From contig CAXBCP010000011.1 in assembly GCA_963974055.1 (NCBI GenBank), positions 1-64,000 of the forward strand: 64,000 nucleotides of DNA, read 5' to 3'. Below the pieces are notes generated by a model. The model was not told the origin of the DNA. It was given only the letters and a program-made list of their open reading frames with translations, and searched no databases. The translations under genes and the position numbers were made by a program. Source of the stretch: CAXBCP01 sp963974055. Lineage in GTDB: Bacteria > Pseudomonadota > Alphaproteobacteria > MPNO01 > UBA830. This document shows, one piece after another, positions 34,118-44,435 of this stretch. How positions within the stretch are numbered: the first letter of the stretch is position 1; the number at the start of each line of letters is the position of its first letter.

Positions 34118-34663
34118 TCAGGAATTGGTGCGGACCTCTTCATCCGGGCGATCTTCCGCCTGAAGGCGCCGTAGCTCGGGGTCCATGTATTGCGGTCTGT
34201 TCGGCGCCGGATTCCCGAGCATGACCTGGAAGAAACAGTCTTCGTCGGTTTCGTTGATGATGCCGTGAACCTGGCCTTTGGGATTGTAGATCATGTCCCA
34301 CGGCTCGAGCTGGCGCTTGATCGTTTCGCCGGCATATTCCCACACGATCGTCGGCCGGCCCTGGAGTACGAAAAACACTTCCTCTTCGTCGGCATGATGG
34401 TGCATGGGCTGCATGTGCCCCGGCGGCTGTTGCAGAATGGTGAGCGTAAAGCTGTCACCCATCAATGCGTTCGGGTCGTTATGGTCGACGTTGCCGCTGG
34501 TCCCGAGATAACGGCGCTGGGTGCGGGCGTATTTTTCGTCGAGCTGGGTTTCCACCGCCCAGACGCGGGCGTTCGGCTCGCGCGTGGCGTAGGTTTTACA
34601 GTGCCGGTCGAGCGACGCTTCCAGGTCGGCGCGAATGGCGTCTTTATCTATAACCGTGGACAT
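34118..34663 (-). CDS. Cupin-domain protein
   Basis: The 181-residue protein contains a single cupin barrel. Motif 1 is PMHHHADEEEVFFVLQG with the metal-binding His pair and Glu, and motif 2 is YNPKGQVHGIIN with the third His. Single-domain cupins of this size act as dioxygenases, isomerases or ligand binders. It lies 6 bp downstream of an isochorismatase-family gene on the same strand, so both probably act on the same small molecule. The substrate is unknown. Confidence 0.85.
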   Translation of the reverse strand: MSTVIDKDAIRADLEASLDRHCKTYATREPNARVWAVETQLDEKYARTQRRYLGTSGNVDHNDPNALMGDSFTLTILQQPPGHMQPMHHHADEEEVFFVLQGRPTIVWEYAGETIKRQLEPWDMIYNPKGQVHGIINETDEDCFFQVMLGNPAPNRPQYMDPELRRLQAEDRPDEEVRTNS

Positions 34664-34669
34664 ATACGA

Positions 34670-35374
34670 TTACTCCGCTGCCTGTGCCGACGGGTAGGAT
34701 TGTTGCAGATGCGCGACGATCTCATCGAGCACCATTACATCGGCATATTTGTGGTGCATATCGAACAGGTTGATTTTATGCGACAGGTCCGACCGGTCGA
34801 ACACGCATTCCTCGGCGACCGTTACGTGATAGCCGTAGGAATAGGCGTCTACGACCGATGCCCGGACGCAGCCCGACGTGCTTTCGCCGCACATGATAAG
34901 GCTGCTGACGCCGAGACGGGTAAGCTGGGCTACCAACGGGGTGGAGTGGAATGCGCTGGCGCGTTCCTTGCGGATCAGGATATCGCCCTCCTGGACGGCG
35001 AATTCGGGATGGATGTCCATCATGTCGTCGCCGACGTCGTAGCCAATCTGGCGATTGGTCGATCGTACGCGCCCTTTCCGTGTCGAGCCGGAAAGGTAAA
35101 TGATCGGCAATCCGGCAGCGCGGCAGGCTGCGAATAGCTTTTTTGTCGGCTCTATGGCGTCCCAGGCGTATTTTCCGCAGGCATTCGGAAATTCGTCCGC
35201 CAGTTCATGCGGGTACTTTGTCGGGTCGCCGCGATAGACGAAATTGTACAGATCGATCGCCAGAAGGGCAGGTCGTTCGCCGACATAGACGTCGCGGCGA
35301 TAGGGTTCGTAAACCTTCATTGTTTCCGGCGAAATAACATCTTTCCAGCAATGGTCTTCGAAATCGCGTGCCAT
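34670..35374 (-). CDS. Isochorismatase-family cysteine hydrolase
   Basis: The 234-residue protein has the triad in LLAIDLYNFVY (Asp), IRKERASAF (Lys) and CGESTSGCVRAS (Cys). The segment GDILIRKERASAFHSTPL is typical of amidohydrolase members such as maleamate or N-carbamoyl hydrolases. It forms a two-gene operon with the cupin gene behind it and is divergent from a class II aldolase gene (118 bp). It differs clearly from the homologue at 16318, so the two are not a recent duplication. Confidence 0.87.
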   Translation of the reverse strand: MARDFEDHCWKDVISPETMKVYEPYRRDVYVGERPALLAIDLYNFVYRGDPTKYPHELADEFPNACGKYAWDAIEPTKKLFAACRAAGLPIIYLSGSTRKGRVRSTNRQIGYDVGDDMMDIHPEFAVQEGDILIRKERASAFHSTPLVAQLTRLGVSSLIMCGESTSGCVRASVVDAYSYGYHVTVAEECVFDRSDLSHKINLFDMHHKYADVMVLDEIVAHLQQSYPSAQAAE

Positions 35375-35492
35375 TTTTCCATCCTTGTTGTCTTAGACGA
35401 TTGTACCCCGGATCGTCATACTGTGCGACTCGCGGGGCAAATCGCATCATGCTATCACCGGTCCTGAAGAATAAACGACTGGGGCTCTGAAG

Positions 35493-36209
35493 ATGGATAA
35501 GATTACCAAAACCATGCGGGAGGTCGTGATCGCCAACCGCATTCTGGCGCGCGAGAACGTTGTCGATGCCTATGGGCATGTCAGCATTCGTCATCCGGAC
35601 AACCCCGAACGCTACCTGATGAGCCGGTCGCGAAGTCCGGAACTGGTGACGCTCGGCGACATTATGGAGTTCAGCCTCGACGGCACACCGATCGACGACG
35701 ACCGGACCCCTTACGCCGAACGTCATATCCACGGCGCCATTTTCGAGGCGAGGCCCGAAATTAACTCGGTCGTCCACAATCACTCTCATGCGGTTATTCC
35801 GTTCGGCGTAACACCGACGCCGCTGAAACCGGTCGCCCATGTCGGGGCGTCAATCGGCAAGGATGTTCCGGTGTGGGATATCCGGAAGAATTTCGGCGAT
35901 ACCAACCTGCTGGTCGTGAATATGGAGCAGGGGCGCGACCTCGCCGGCGGTCTTGGCGACAACAATGTGATCCTGATGCGCGGACATGGTTGCGCGGTGA
36001 CCGGGTCGTCGGTTCAGGGCGCGGTGATGACATCGATTTATCTGCAGGTGAATGCGCAACTGCTTCAGGATACCCTGCAGATGAGCGAACAGATCGAATA
36101 TCTGTCCGACGGCGAAATCGATCAGTGCGCCGAGATATTTCTCAGCGATTTTTCAGTCAACCGGGCGTGGGAATATTTCCAGCGCCGTGCGGGTGCTGAA
36201 TCCCTCTAA
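35493..36209 (+). CDS. Class II aldolase/adducin-family protein
   Basis: The 238-residue protein contains the zinc-binding His cluster in VVHNHSHAVIPFGV and the later His in LMRGHGCAV. It also has the N-terminal ENVVDAYGHVSIRHPDN segment of fuculose-aldolase-like proteins. Members catalyse aldol cleavage, epimerisation or decarboxylation, and substrate prediction from sequence is poor. It is divergent from the isochorismatase-cupin pair, which often indicates shared regulation. The next gene, DUF1015, is 78 bp downstream. Confidence 0.87.
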   Translation: MDKITKTMREVVIANRILARENVVDAYGHVSIRHPDNPERYLMSRSRSPELVTLGDIMEFSLDGTPIDDDRTPYAERHIHGAIFEARPEINSVVHNHSHAVIPFGVTPTPLKPVAHVGASIGKDVPVWDIRKNFGDTNLLVVNMEQGRDLAGGLGDNNVILMRGHGCAVTGSSVQGAVMTSIYLQVNAQLLQDTLQMSEQIEYLSDGEIDQCAEIFLSDFSVNRAWEYFQRRAGAESL

Positions 36210-36287
36210 CACGTGGCGATGCGGCACGGCCGCATATCCGGCAAGCGTCGCCTGACCCGGTAATCATACAGGAGAATACGAAACAAT

Positions 36288-37538
36288 ATGACGGATAGCA
36301 CCAATCTCGTCCGGCCGTTTGCGGGGCTTCGCCCGGCGCCGGGGCGGGCAGCCGACGTGGCGGCGCCGCCCTATGACGTCGTCAATACCGACGAAGCGCG
36401 CGCAATGGCGGATGGTCGGCCGTTTTCTTTTTTTCACGTTTCTCGCGCGGAAATCGACCTGCCCCCCGAGACCGATCCCTATGCGCCGGAAGTCTACGAG
36501 ACGGCGGCCCGAAATCTGAAGGAATTCGAAAATACGGGCGCGCTGGTTCGCGACGAAACGCCCTGTTTTTACGTCTATCGGATTACTGCCGGTGGCAGAT
36601 CCCAGACCGGCATCGCCGTGTCGGCTTCGGTGACTGCCTATGACGAAAACCGTATCAAGAAGCATGAACTGACCCGGCCGTCCAAGGAGGACGACCGTGT
36701 CCGCCAGATCGAGGCAGTGAATTCCATTACCGGACCGGTCCTGACGGTTCACCGTGCGCATGGCGAACTGGCAGAGTTGCTGGCGACCGCGGCGACCGCG
36801 GCACCCGACGCCGTTGCCGACGGGATAGGCGGCGCAAGGCACGAACTCTGGGTGGTTTCCGATCCGGATACGGTCGCGAAGATCGCCTCGATCATCAATG
36901 CGATGGATGCGCTCTATATTGCCGACGGTCATCATCGTTCCGCCGCCGGTTCCCGCGTTGCCGCGGCGCGGCGGGCGGCCAACCCGGATCATAGTGGATC
37001 GGAGCCCTATAACGGGTTCCTGGCGGTCAGTTTTCCCGACAATGAAGTGACGATTCTGGATTACAACCGCGTCGTCCGCGATCTCAACGGTAAGACCCCT
37101 GACGCGTTCAGGGCGGCGCTCGCCGCGAACTTTGAAATAGAACCTTCGGAAGCGCCGGTCCGGCCGCCGAAAGTCTGCACGTTCGGCATGTATCTCGACG
37201 GTGAATGGTCGCTGCTCACGCCCAAAGTGACGCCGTCGACGGACGATCCCGTCGAACGGCTGGATGTCCAGGTGCTGGCGCGCATGGTTCTGGAGCCGTT
37301 GCTTGGCATTGCGGACCAACGCACCGACACCAGGATCGACTTTGTCGGCGGTTCGCGTGGGCCCGAGGAAATCGCGCGCCGGGTCGATTCCGGCGAAATG
37401 GCGGTCGGGTTCACTTTCTTCCCGACCAGCCTGGCCGATCTGATGGCGGTCGCCGATGCCGATATGATCATGCCGCCCAAATCGACCTGGTTCGAGCCAA
37501 AGCTGGCCGACGGGATGATTTCGCTGCCGCTGGACTAG
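36288..37538 (+). CDS. DUF1015-family protein
   Basis: The 416-residue protein starts at ATG 36288 behind AGGAG. Conserved DUF1015 features are the N-terminal RPFAGLRPAP and AAPPYDVVNTDEAR, the middle KKHELTRPSKEDDR, and ALYIADGHHRSAAGSRV. The family is widespread and has no established biochemical function; in many genomes it lies near serine biosynthesis genes, but none are visible here. Its TAG stop shares CTAG with the stop of the convergent hyuB-like gene. Confidence 0.88.
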   Translation: MTDSTNLVRPFAGLRPAPGRAADVAAPPYDVVNTDEARAMADGRPFSFFHVSRAEIDLPPETDPYAPEVYETAARNLKEFENTGALVRDETPCFYVYRITAGGRSQTGIAVSASVTAYDENRIKKHELTRPSKEDDRVRQIEAVNSITGPVLTVHRAHGELAELLATAATAAPDAVADGIGGARHELWVVSDPDTVAKIASIINAMDALYIADGHHRSAAGSRVAAARRAANPDHSGSEPYNGFLAVSFPDNEVTILDYNRVVRDLNGKTPDAFRAALAANFEIEPSEAPVRPPKVCTFGMYLDGEWSLLTPKVTPSTDDPVERLDVQVLARMVLEPLLGIADQRTDTRIDFVGGSRGPEEIARRVDSGEMAVGFTFFPTSLADLMAVADADMIMPPKSTWFEPKLADGMISLPLD

Positions 37539-39271
37539 CTTTTGGGCCGCAGTTTTTCGGTCGCGTCCGTATCGAGTCTGCCCGCTGCATCGCAGACAAC
37601 GCCATAATCGCGTTCGGCGGATTCGACAGATACATAGCCCTGACGGACGTCGTTCGCGACGGTTTCCGCGGGCCGCAGCTTTGGGTCGCCGAACCCGCCG
37701 CCGCCGCCCGACCGGACGGCAAAGGCGTCGCCCTGCTTGATCCGCGCCGTCAGCAGCTTGGCATTCGGATAGTCTTCCTTCCATTCGCCATCGGCCCGCA
37801 GAACGACCGCGTTCCCGGCGGCTTCCATGCCGCCGTTCAGTCCCCAGGGCTTGCAGTGCATCCGTTCGACCTGTGCATTGAGCATCAGGTCGGCGCGGGC
37901 CTGGACGGTGTTTTCGCAGCCGAGTCCGCCCCGGTACTGACCGGGGCCGCCGGAATCGGCGCGCAGGTTGTAGTTTTCGATAAGCAGCGGGTATTTCGCT
38001 TCAAGCTGCTCCGCCGGGCTGTTGTGTGTATCTCCGTCATTGATGCAGACGGTCGCGCTGATGCCGTCCTGGGACTGTTTCGCCCCCCAGCCGCCGCCGG
38101 TCGGACCGATAAACGCAATATAGAATTCGTTGGTTTTCGGGTTGATGCCGTTGAGCATCCCGATCACCAGATCGGCATGGTGCCCCGCGATGGTCCGGTC
38201 GGGGATTGCCGGGGTCAGCGCCTTGAATACGGTATCGACGATGGTCATCGGGAATGTCATCCACCAGCGCATCGGGGCCGGCTTGACGGCGCTGATGACC
38301 CGTCCCGGCGGCACGATGGCCTTCAGGTTGCGGAACGAGCCTTCATTGATGGGGTAGTCGGTGGGCGACGTGATGCATTTGAACGCGACCTGGGAACAGG
38401 CATAACCCGTGGTGATGCCTGAATTGTAGAACCCCTGAACCTGGGCGGCCACGTCCGTCAGGTCTACCGTCATTTCATCGCCTTCGACGGTAACGCGCAC
38501 CTTGATCTTGATGCGGTCGGAAATGCTGACGCCGTCGTCGTCCATGTAGGATTCGGCCTCGTACACGCCATCGGGGATAGAGAGGGTCCGTGCGCGGGCT
38601 GCGCGCTCCGACTGGTCCATGATGTCGGAAATCGATGCTGCCACCTGTTCCATGCCGTAACGGTCGACGAGTTCGAGATAACGCCGTTCGCCGGTGGTGA
38701 TGGCGGTCAGCTGTGCCCGCAGGTCGCCCATGGCGCGTTCCGGCAGGCGGACATTGGCCTTGATTATGTCGACCAGCTCGTCATTGACCACGCCTTCGCG
38801 CTGATACTTGACGATCGGCAGTTGCAGGCCCTCGGAATAGATATCCGTGGTAATGCCGTCCAGCGTCCCGCCGATATCGGGCCAGTGCGCCATGCAGCAG
38901 GCAAACCCGATCAGCGCGTCGTCCAGGAAGATCGGCATCGTGAATGTCAGGTGGTTGAGGTGGCTGCCGGTGATATAGGCGTCATTGGTCAGCAGAATGT
39001 CGCCGGGCTTGATGCCGTCGGGACCGAAATGTTCAAGCTTGGCCTTGATCGTTTCGGCCATTCCCCGGATGAACATCGGCAGGCCGAGCCCGATGGAAAT
39101 CGTTTCGCCCTTTGCGGTGAACAGGCCGACCGTGAAATCCAGCGCCTCGTAGATGATCATGTTGTAGGCAGTGCGCATCAGGTTGGACTTCATTTCCTCC
39201 GTGATGGCGATGACGCCGTTCCGCACAATCTCGGTGACGACGGGATCGGATTTGACGCTGGACGTATTCAT
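37535..39271 (-). CDS. Hydantoinase B/oxoprolinase-family subunit (HyuB-like)
   Basis: The 578-residue protein starts at the ATG overlapping the HyuA stop as ATGA. It shows the HyuB features DPVVTEIVRNGVIAITEEM, GDILLTNDAYITGSHLNHLT and GPTGGGWGAKQSQDG. Together with HyuA it would form an ATP-dependent ring-opening or carboxylating enzyme (hydantoinase, 5-oxoprolinase or acetone-carboxylase-like). The zinc and substrate residues cannot be assigned to one of these by eye. The gene ends inside CTAG shared with the DUF1015 gene. Confidence 0.92.
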   Translation of the reverse strand: MNTSSVKSDPVVTEIVRNGVIAITEEMKSNLMRTAYNMIIYEALDFTVGLFTAKGETISIGLGLPMFIRGMAETIKAKLEHFGPDGIKPGDILLTNDAYITGSHLNHLTFTMPIFLDDALIGFACCMAHWPDIGGTLDGITTDIYSEGLQLPIVKYQREGVVNDELVDIIKANVRLPERAMGDLRAQLTAITTGERRYLELVDRYGMEQVAASISDIMDQSERAARARTLSIPDGVYEAESYMDDDGVSISDRIKIKVRVTVEGDEMTVDLTDVAAQVQGFYNSGITTGYACSQVAFKCITSPTDYPINEGSFRNLKAIVPPGRVISAVKPAPMRWWMTFPMTIVDTVFKALTPAIPDRTIAGHHADLVIGMLNGINPKTNEFYIAFIGPTGGGWGAKQSQDGISATVCINDGDTHNSPAEQLEAKYPLLIENYNLRADSGGPGQYRGGLGCENTVQARADLMLNAQVERMHCKPWGLNGGMEAAGNAVVLRADGEWKEDYPNAKLLTARIKQGDAFAVRSGGGGGFGDPKLRPAETVANDVRQGYVSVESAERDYGVVCDAAGRLDTDATEKLRPKS

Positions 39272-41379
39272 GACACGGGCCCTTCAACGGAGATAACAAG
39301 GTTGCCGAACGCATCTACTTCAAGCCTGTCGCCGGGATGGAGAACGGTCGTCGATGCATGTTCTTCGATCAGTGCGGGGCCGTCGATCCGGTTTCCGGCC
39401 AGCAGCTTCGTGCGGTTCCAGGTCCCCGTATCGTGCGCGACGTCGCCGAACCGCACCGGTCGCGTACCGGTATTCGCAGCGTCCGGCGGCTCGGCGGTGC
39501 CCTGTTCGATCCGTTCGAGTACCGGTTTTTCGAGCATGCCGGTCACGGTGACGCGAAGGCTCACGATCTCGCTTCGTTCCTGCGGGGCGCAGGTGCCGTA
39601 TCGCAGGTCGTGAACCGCATCGAACCGCGACTTGATTCCCGCGCGGTCCTCGTTGGCGAACAGATCCGGCGAAAGATCCACGGTCACGGCGTGTTCCTGG
39701 CCGACATAGCGCATGTCTGCACCGCGCGACACGACCACCCGCTCGGGCGCGACCGATGCTTTTTCGATCTCCGCCAGACCTTCGGCTGCAAGTTCGGCAT
39801 AGACGGCTTCGATATCGGCGAAATCCGCATCTGCCAGGCGCATGAAACGCGACCGGACATGATCGTAGCGGAGATCGGAAAACAGCATGCCGAAGGCGGA
39901 GAAATGCCCCGGCGACCTGGGTATGATAATTTTCCGGATTCCCATTTCGCGCCCGATATTGCAGGCGTGCAGGGGCCCGGCGCCGCCATACGCGACCATC
40001 GCGAAATCGCCGGCGTCGAGCCCGCGTTCGGTCGTTACCGCCTTCACGGCATGGGACATCGCGGTGACGGCAATTCGCAGGATACCTTGCGCCGCCTCAA
40101 CCGTTCCGAGGCCGAGCGGTGCGCCAATTTTGTTGTCGACGGCGCTTTCCGCCGCCGCGACGTCGAGCGCCATTTCTCCGCCGAGGAAGCGGTCGGGCGA
40201 AAGCCGACCAAGCACGACATTGGCGTCCGTCACGGTTGGATGTTCGCCACCCTGGCCGTAACAGGCCGGTCCCGGCTGTGCCCCGGCGCTTTGCGGGCCG
40301 ACCCGGAGGCCGCCTTCGTCGGCGATCCGGGCGATGGAGCCGCCGCCGGTGCCGACCTCGAAGATATCCATCATGGCGATCTGTATGGGCAGCGCGCGCT
40401 CGTACCCGCCGATCAGCGCGCTGCCGGTCGTCAGTGCCTCGCCGTGGTGGATAACCCCGGCCTTCGCGGTCGTTCCGCCCATGTCGAAGGCGATGGCGTT
40501 CTCCATGCCGAGTGCGTCGCACAGGGCCTGGGTGCCAATGACGCCGGCCGCCGGCCCGGATTCAAGCATGCGGACGCATTGCCGCTGCGCCTGTTCGCCG
40601 TCATACAGACCGCCGGTCGACTGGACGACGAGAAAAGACCCGTTGAACCCGTCGGCCCGGATGCGATCGTTGATGCCGGCGATATATCCCTTAACCTTCG
40701 GTCCGATATAGGCGTTCGCCACCACCGTCGAACAGCGTTCGAATTCGCGGTATTCCTGACTGAGCTCGTGCGAGGTCGAGACGAAGACGCCGGGCAGTTC
40801 TTCTTCCACGATTTCGCGGACCCGCAGTTCATGGGCCGGGTTCGCGTAGCAGTGCAGCAGCAGAATGGCGACGGCTTCGACACCTTCTTCCCGCAGCTTT
40901 TCACAGGTATTCCGGACCTGGGCTTCGTCGAGCGGCTTGTAGACTTCGCCTTCCGCAAAGAGCCGCTCGTTCACTTCGAAACGCAGGGCGCGTTCGACCA
41001 GCGGTTCGTGTTTCTGGAAGAACAGGTTATAGGCATCGGGCCGGTTTACCCGCCCGATTTCATATATGTCGCGGAAGCCTTCGGTGATCAGCAGAGCGGT
41101 TTTCGCGCCGGTGCGTTCCAGCATCGCATTGATGGCGACGGTCGACCCGTGCAGGAAAATACCGGCATCAGCGAAGGCGGCGTCGGCTTTCCGGGCGCCT
41201 TCGGCAATGCCGTCGATCAGGGAATCCGGCGTCGAAAGCGTCTTGCCGAAGTGAAGCCGTCCCGAACCGGGGTCGAAGGCTGCGATGTCGGTAAATGTCC
41301 CGCCGATATCGGCGGCGAGGCGGATATTGCCCCCGTCGGTCTGCGTCGTTCCCAAAATGCGTACTCCGTTTTTCGGCAT
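39268..41379 (-). CDS. Hydantoinase A/oxoprolinase-family subunit (HyuA-like)
   Basis: The protein has 703 residues from the ATG ending at 41379. A TTG at 41406, or a TTG 8 nt behind GGAG and 10 codons in, are alternatives, so the start is uncertain. The ASKHA ATP-binding domain begins IRLAADIGGTFTDIAAFDPG; the second phosphate loop is AIAFDMGGTTAKAGVI and the adenosine motif is MVAYGGAGPLHACNIG. It supplies ATP-dependent substrate activation for the HyuB partner. It is divergent from an SDR gene with only 92 bp between starts. Confidence 0.92.
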   Translation of the reverse strand: MPKNGVRILGTTQTDGGNIRLAADIGGTFTDIAAFDPGSGRLHFGKTLSTPDSLIDGIAEGARKADAAFADAGIFLHGSTVAINAMLERTGAKTALLITEGFRDIYEIGRVNRPDAYNLFFQKHEPLVERALRFEVNERLFAEGEVYKPLDEAQVRNTCEKLREEGVEAVAILLLHCYANPAHELRVREIVEEELPGVFVSTSHELSQEYREFERCSTVVANAYIGPKVKGYIAGINDRIRADGFNGSFLVVQSTGGLYDGEQAQRQCVRMLESGPAAGVIGTQALCDALGMENAIAFDMGGTTAKAGVIHHGEALTTGSALIGGYERALPIQIAMMDIFEVGTGGGSIARIADEGGLRVGPQSAGAQPGPACYGQGGEHPTVTDANVVLGRLSPDRFLGGEMALDVAAAESAVDNKIGAPLGLGTVEAAQGILRIAVTAMSHAVKAVTTERGLDAGDFAMVAYGGAGPLHACNIGREMGIRKIIIPRSPGHFSAFGMLFSDLRYDHVRSRFMRLADADFADIEAVYAELAAEGLAEIEKASVAPERVVVSRGADMRYVGQEHAVTVDLSPDLFANEDRAGIKSRFDAVHDLRYGTCAPQERSEIVSLRVTVTGMLEKPVLERIEQGTAEPPDAANTGTRPVRFGDVAHDTGTWNRTKLLAGNRIDGPALIEEHASTTVLHPGDRLEVDAFGNLVISVEGPVS

Positions 41380-41471
41380 TGTCGTGTTGTGCGTGCTGCC
41401 GGTCAATTGCGGTTATTGACTATCCGCATTCACGCTGGTCGAGTATCGGAAACCGAACGGAGGGGCGGGCT

Positions 41472-42206
41472 ATGAGCGGAATTCTGGTGGTAACCGGCGG
41501 CGGACGCGGAATCGGCGCGGAAACATCGTTAAAAGCGGCGGATGCCGGGTGGGATATCTGCGTGAACTATCAGGGAAATGCGGCGCGCGCCGAATCCGTG
41601 GTCGGCGAAATCGTTGCACGCGGGCAACGCGCGATCGCGGTGCAGGCGGACATCTCGGTAGAGGCCGATGTGATCTGGATGTTCGAAACCTGCGATGCCG
41701 AACTCGGCAGGCCGACCGGACTGGTGAATTCCGCCGGCATTCTGGAACCGCTGTCGCGTATCGACGAAATGGACGGCGACGCCCTGGTCCGCCACATGAT
41801 GATCAACGTGGTCGGGTCTATCCTGTGCGCCCGCGAAGCGGTCAGGCGTATGTCGACGGCCCATGGCGGCACTGGCGGGGTGATCGTCAATCTGTCGTCG
41901 CGAACGTCGGAACTCGGCGGGGCGGGCGCGTCCGTTCACTACGGTGCCAGCAAGGGGGCGATCAACAGCTTCACGTTCGGGCTGGCGCAGGAAGTTGCCG
42001 CCGAAGGCGTGCGTGTCTGTGCGGTCAGTCCCGGGGTCATCGATACGGAAATTCAGCCGGCGGGGCGTGTGGAGGCAGTCGGCCCCGCATTGCCGATGCA
42101 GCGGGTCGGCCGGCCCGAAGAAGTCGCGAATGCGGTGGTCTGGCTGTTGTCGGACGAGGCCAGCTACGTCAGCGGCACGGTTCTCGACGTTTCCGGGGCA
42201 CGATAA
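41472..42206 (+). CDS. Short-chain dehydrogenase/reductase (SDR)
   Basis: The 244-residue protein starts at ATG 41472 behind GAGGGGCGG. The cofactor motif TGGGRGIG is at residues 8-15, NSAGI follows, and the active site is Ser in NLSSRTSELGG with Tyr and Lys in HYGASKGA. It is a classical SDR of FabG/glucose dehydrogenase type that oxidises or reduces an alcohol with NAD(P). Its stop and the start of the next gene share TAATG, so they are translationally coupled. The substrate is unknown. Confidence 0.92.
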   Translation: MSGILVVTGGGRGIGAETSLKAADAGWDICVNYQGNAARAESVVGEIVARGQRAIAVQADISVEADVIWMFETCDAELGRPTGLVNSAGILEPLSRIDEMDGDALVRHMMINVVGSILCAREAVRRMSTAHGGTGGVIVNLSSRTSELGGAGASVHYGASKGAINSFTFGLAQEVAAEGVRVCAVSPGVIDTEIQPAGRVEAVGPALPMQRVGRPEEVANAVVWLLSDEASYVSGTVLDVSGAR

Positions 42207-43243
42207 TGGCCGGAGCGATGCAGGCGGAACCGGCGCCTGATGCCGGAAAGAAGACCCTACATCTCCGCTGCGGTCATGACATAAAATCGGGTCTTCACGA
42301 TGCGGGGTTTGCTGGTGAATTCCAGATGTTCGCCTACCCCTTCGTGCATGGACCGGCTCCGAAACCCGGCGACAGGCGCGATTTCATTGAAACCGCCACG
42401 AACTTCCTGGTCGGGGCCGGCCTGTCGGATTCCGTCGTTGAGACGCGATACCGGTTGATTGAGGAATTCGCGTTTCTCGATGCGTCCATCGGTTTCGAAC
42501 GCGTATGTCTGTGGTTCGAACACGATTCCTACGATCTTTTATGCCTTGTTTTCCTGCTCGATTGGTACTCGAAGCACGGTACCCCAGAAGAACTGACTTT
42601 CGTCTGTTGCGACGGTCATCCGTCGGTGGATAAATTCCTCGGTCTCGGGCAATTGTCGCCGGCTGCGCTTCGGGATGTCTGGTCCCTGTTTGCGCCGGTG
42701 ACACCGGACATTCTTGAATTCGGGTCCCGTTGCTGGAACGCATTTGCAGATCACGATCCATCTGCGATGTGGCGCATTTCGGACAGCGGTACGCCCGAAA
42801 TACCGGCGGCCGCGGCGGCGTTTAAGCGGCAGCTAATGGAACTGCCCGACCGCAAATCGGGGTTGAGCCTCAGCGAATACCTGACGCTTCAGGTATTGCA
42901 GGAACACGGACCCGTGTCCGCGGGGAATCTGTTCCGCCGGTACACGCTTGAATACGAGCCGCTGGTTTTTATGGGCGACCTGGGCTTCCGGCAATGCGTG
43001 CTGGCGCCGATGGGCGGCGGCGACAATCCCGCGGTCACTCTGTCCGGGTCGACGGATAGCGACGACTGGTGGCAGACGACGACCGCGGATATCACCGATA
43101 TCGGCAGGGACCTGCTTGCCGGAAAGGCGGACTGGCTGGATATTGCGCCGGTGGACCGGTGGGTCGGCGGCGTTCATGTGAAGTCCGGCGCGCCGGGCTG
43201 GCGATGGTGTGCGGAGACGGGCGCGCCGGTAGAAATTCAATAA
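42206..43243 (+). CDS. DUF1835-domain protein
   Basis: The 345-residue protein starts at ATG 42206 within TAATG. The segments TLHLRCGHDIKSGLHDAGF and GFERVCLWFEHDSYDLLCLV are typical of the DUF1835/DUF3658-type family, whose function is not established. A C-terminal winged region with DLGFRQCVLAPMGG is visible. It is co-transcribed with the SDR gene, and the convergent YciI-like gene begins 4 bp away. I see no catalytic motif. Confidence 0.75.
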   Translation: MAGAMQAEPAPDAGKKTLHLRCGHDIKSGLHDAGFAGEFQMFAYPFVHGPAPKPGDRRDFIETATNFLVGAGLSDSVVETRYRLIEEFAFLDASIGFERVCLWFEHDSYDLLCLVFLLDWYSKHGTPEELTFVCCDGHPSVDKFLGLGQLSPAALRDVWSLFAPVTPDILEFGSRCWNAFADHDPSAMWRISDSGTPEIPAAAAAFKRQLMELPDRKSGLSLSEYLTLQVLQEHGPVSAGNLFRRYTLEYEPLVFMGDLGFRQCVLAPMGGGDNPAVTLSGSTDSDDWWQTTTADITDIGRDLLAGKADWLDIAPVDRWVGGVHVKSGAPGWRWCAETGAPVEIQ

Positions 43244-43246
43244 AGG

Positions 43247-43639
43247 TCAGATGACTTCGCGCGAGCCGTCGGAATAGCGGATTTTGACGGTGACGGTGCC
43301 TTCGTTCATCAGCCAGGGGCGGACTTTGAAATTCCGCGCGCCGCTCGAATGCATCGGGTCGGAGGCTGCGATCTCTTTGGCTTCAGCCAGCGATCCGGCG
43401 CGGATGATGACCATGCCTTCGCCTTCCCACAGTTCTTCATTGTCGTCCCAGAACGGACCGGCGCCGAACATGATGCCTTTTTCCTCCAGTTCGACCTGGA
43501 ATTTCAGATGGGGCTCGATGTTCTCCATCACCGGACCCATCCCGTTGGCGGGAAAGGTGTGAACCATGTAGAGCTGTTTGCTGAGCATGCCTTCGCAGGC
43601 GGCGAGGATGTCCTCTTTCTTGATGACGGGTCCGGACAT
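43247..43639 (-). CDS. YciI-family protein
   Basis: The 130-residue protein is taken from the ATG ending at 43639, eight bases after AGGAAGG; an upstream in-frame start is less likely. The ferredoxin-like YciI fold shows KGIMFGAGPFWDDNEELWEG and GMVIIRAGSLAEAKEIAASDP, with the conserved Asp of SDPMHSSG. Members include dehydrochlorinases and muconolactone-isomerase-like enzymes. It is the last of a same-strand group with FAH- and DUF1330-family genes. Confidence 0.82.
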   Translation of the reverse strand: MSGPVIKKEDILAACEGMLSKQLYMVHTFPANGMGPVMENIEPHLKFQVELEEKGIMFGAGPFWDDNEELWEGEGMVIIRAGSLAEAKEIAASDPMHSSGARNFKVRPWLMNEGTVTVKIRYSDGSREVI

Positions 43640-43715
43640 TGCAGTGTTTCCTTCCTGTTGAGAATTGAGGCCGGCGGGGATTCTATTTGTGTGCCCCGCC
43701 GGCAAGCGTTTTGTT

Positions 43716-44405
<690 letters not shown>

Positions 44406-44435
44406 TTTCGTTCCTTGCAGGGGAGGGGGATTGAT

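Noticed and set aside
39337..41475. Plus-strand open frame of about 700 codons opposite hyuA
   Set aside because: Antisense to a complete HyuA gene with ATP-binding motifs; no domain seen in the frame itself.
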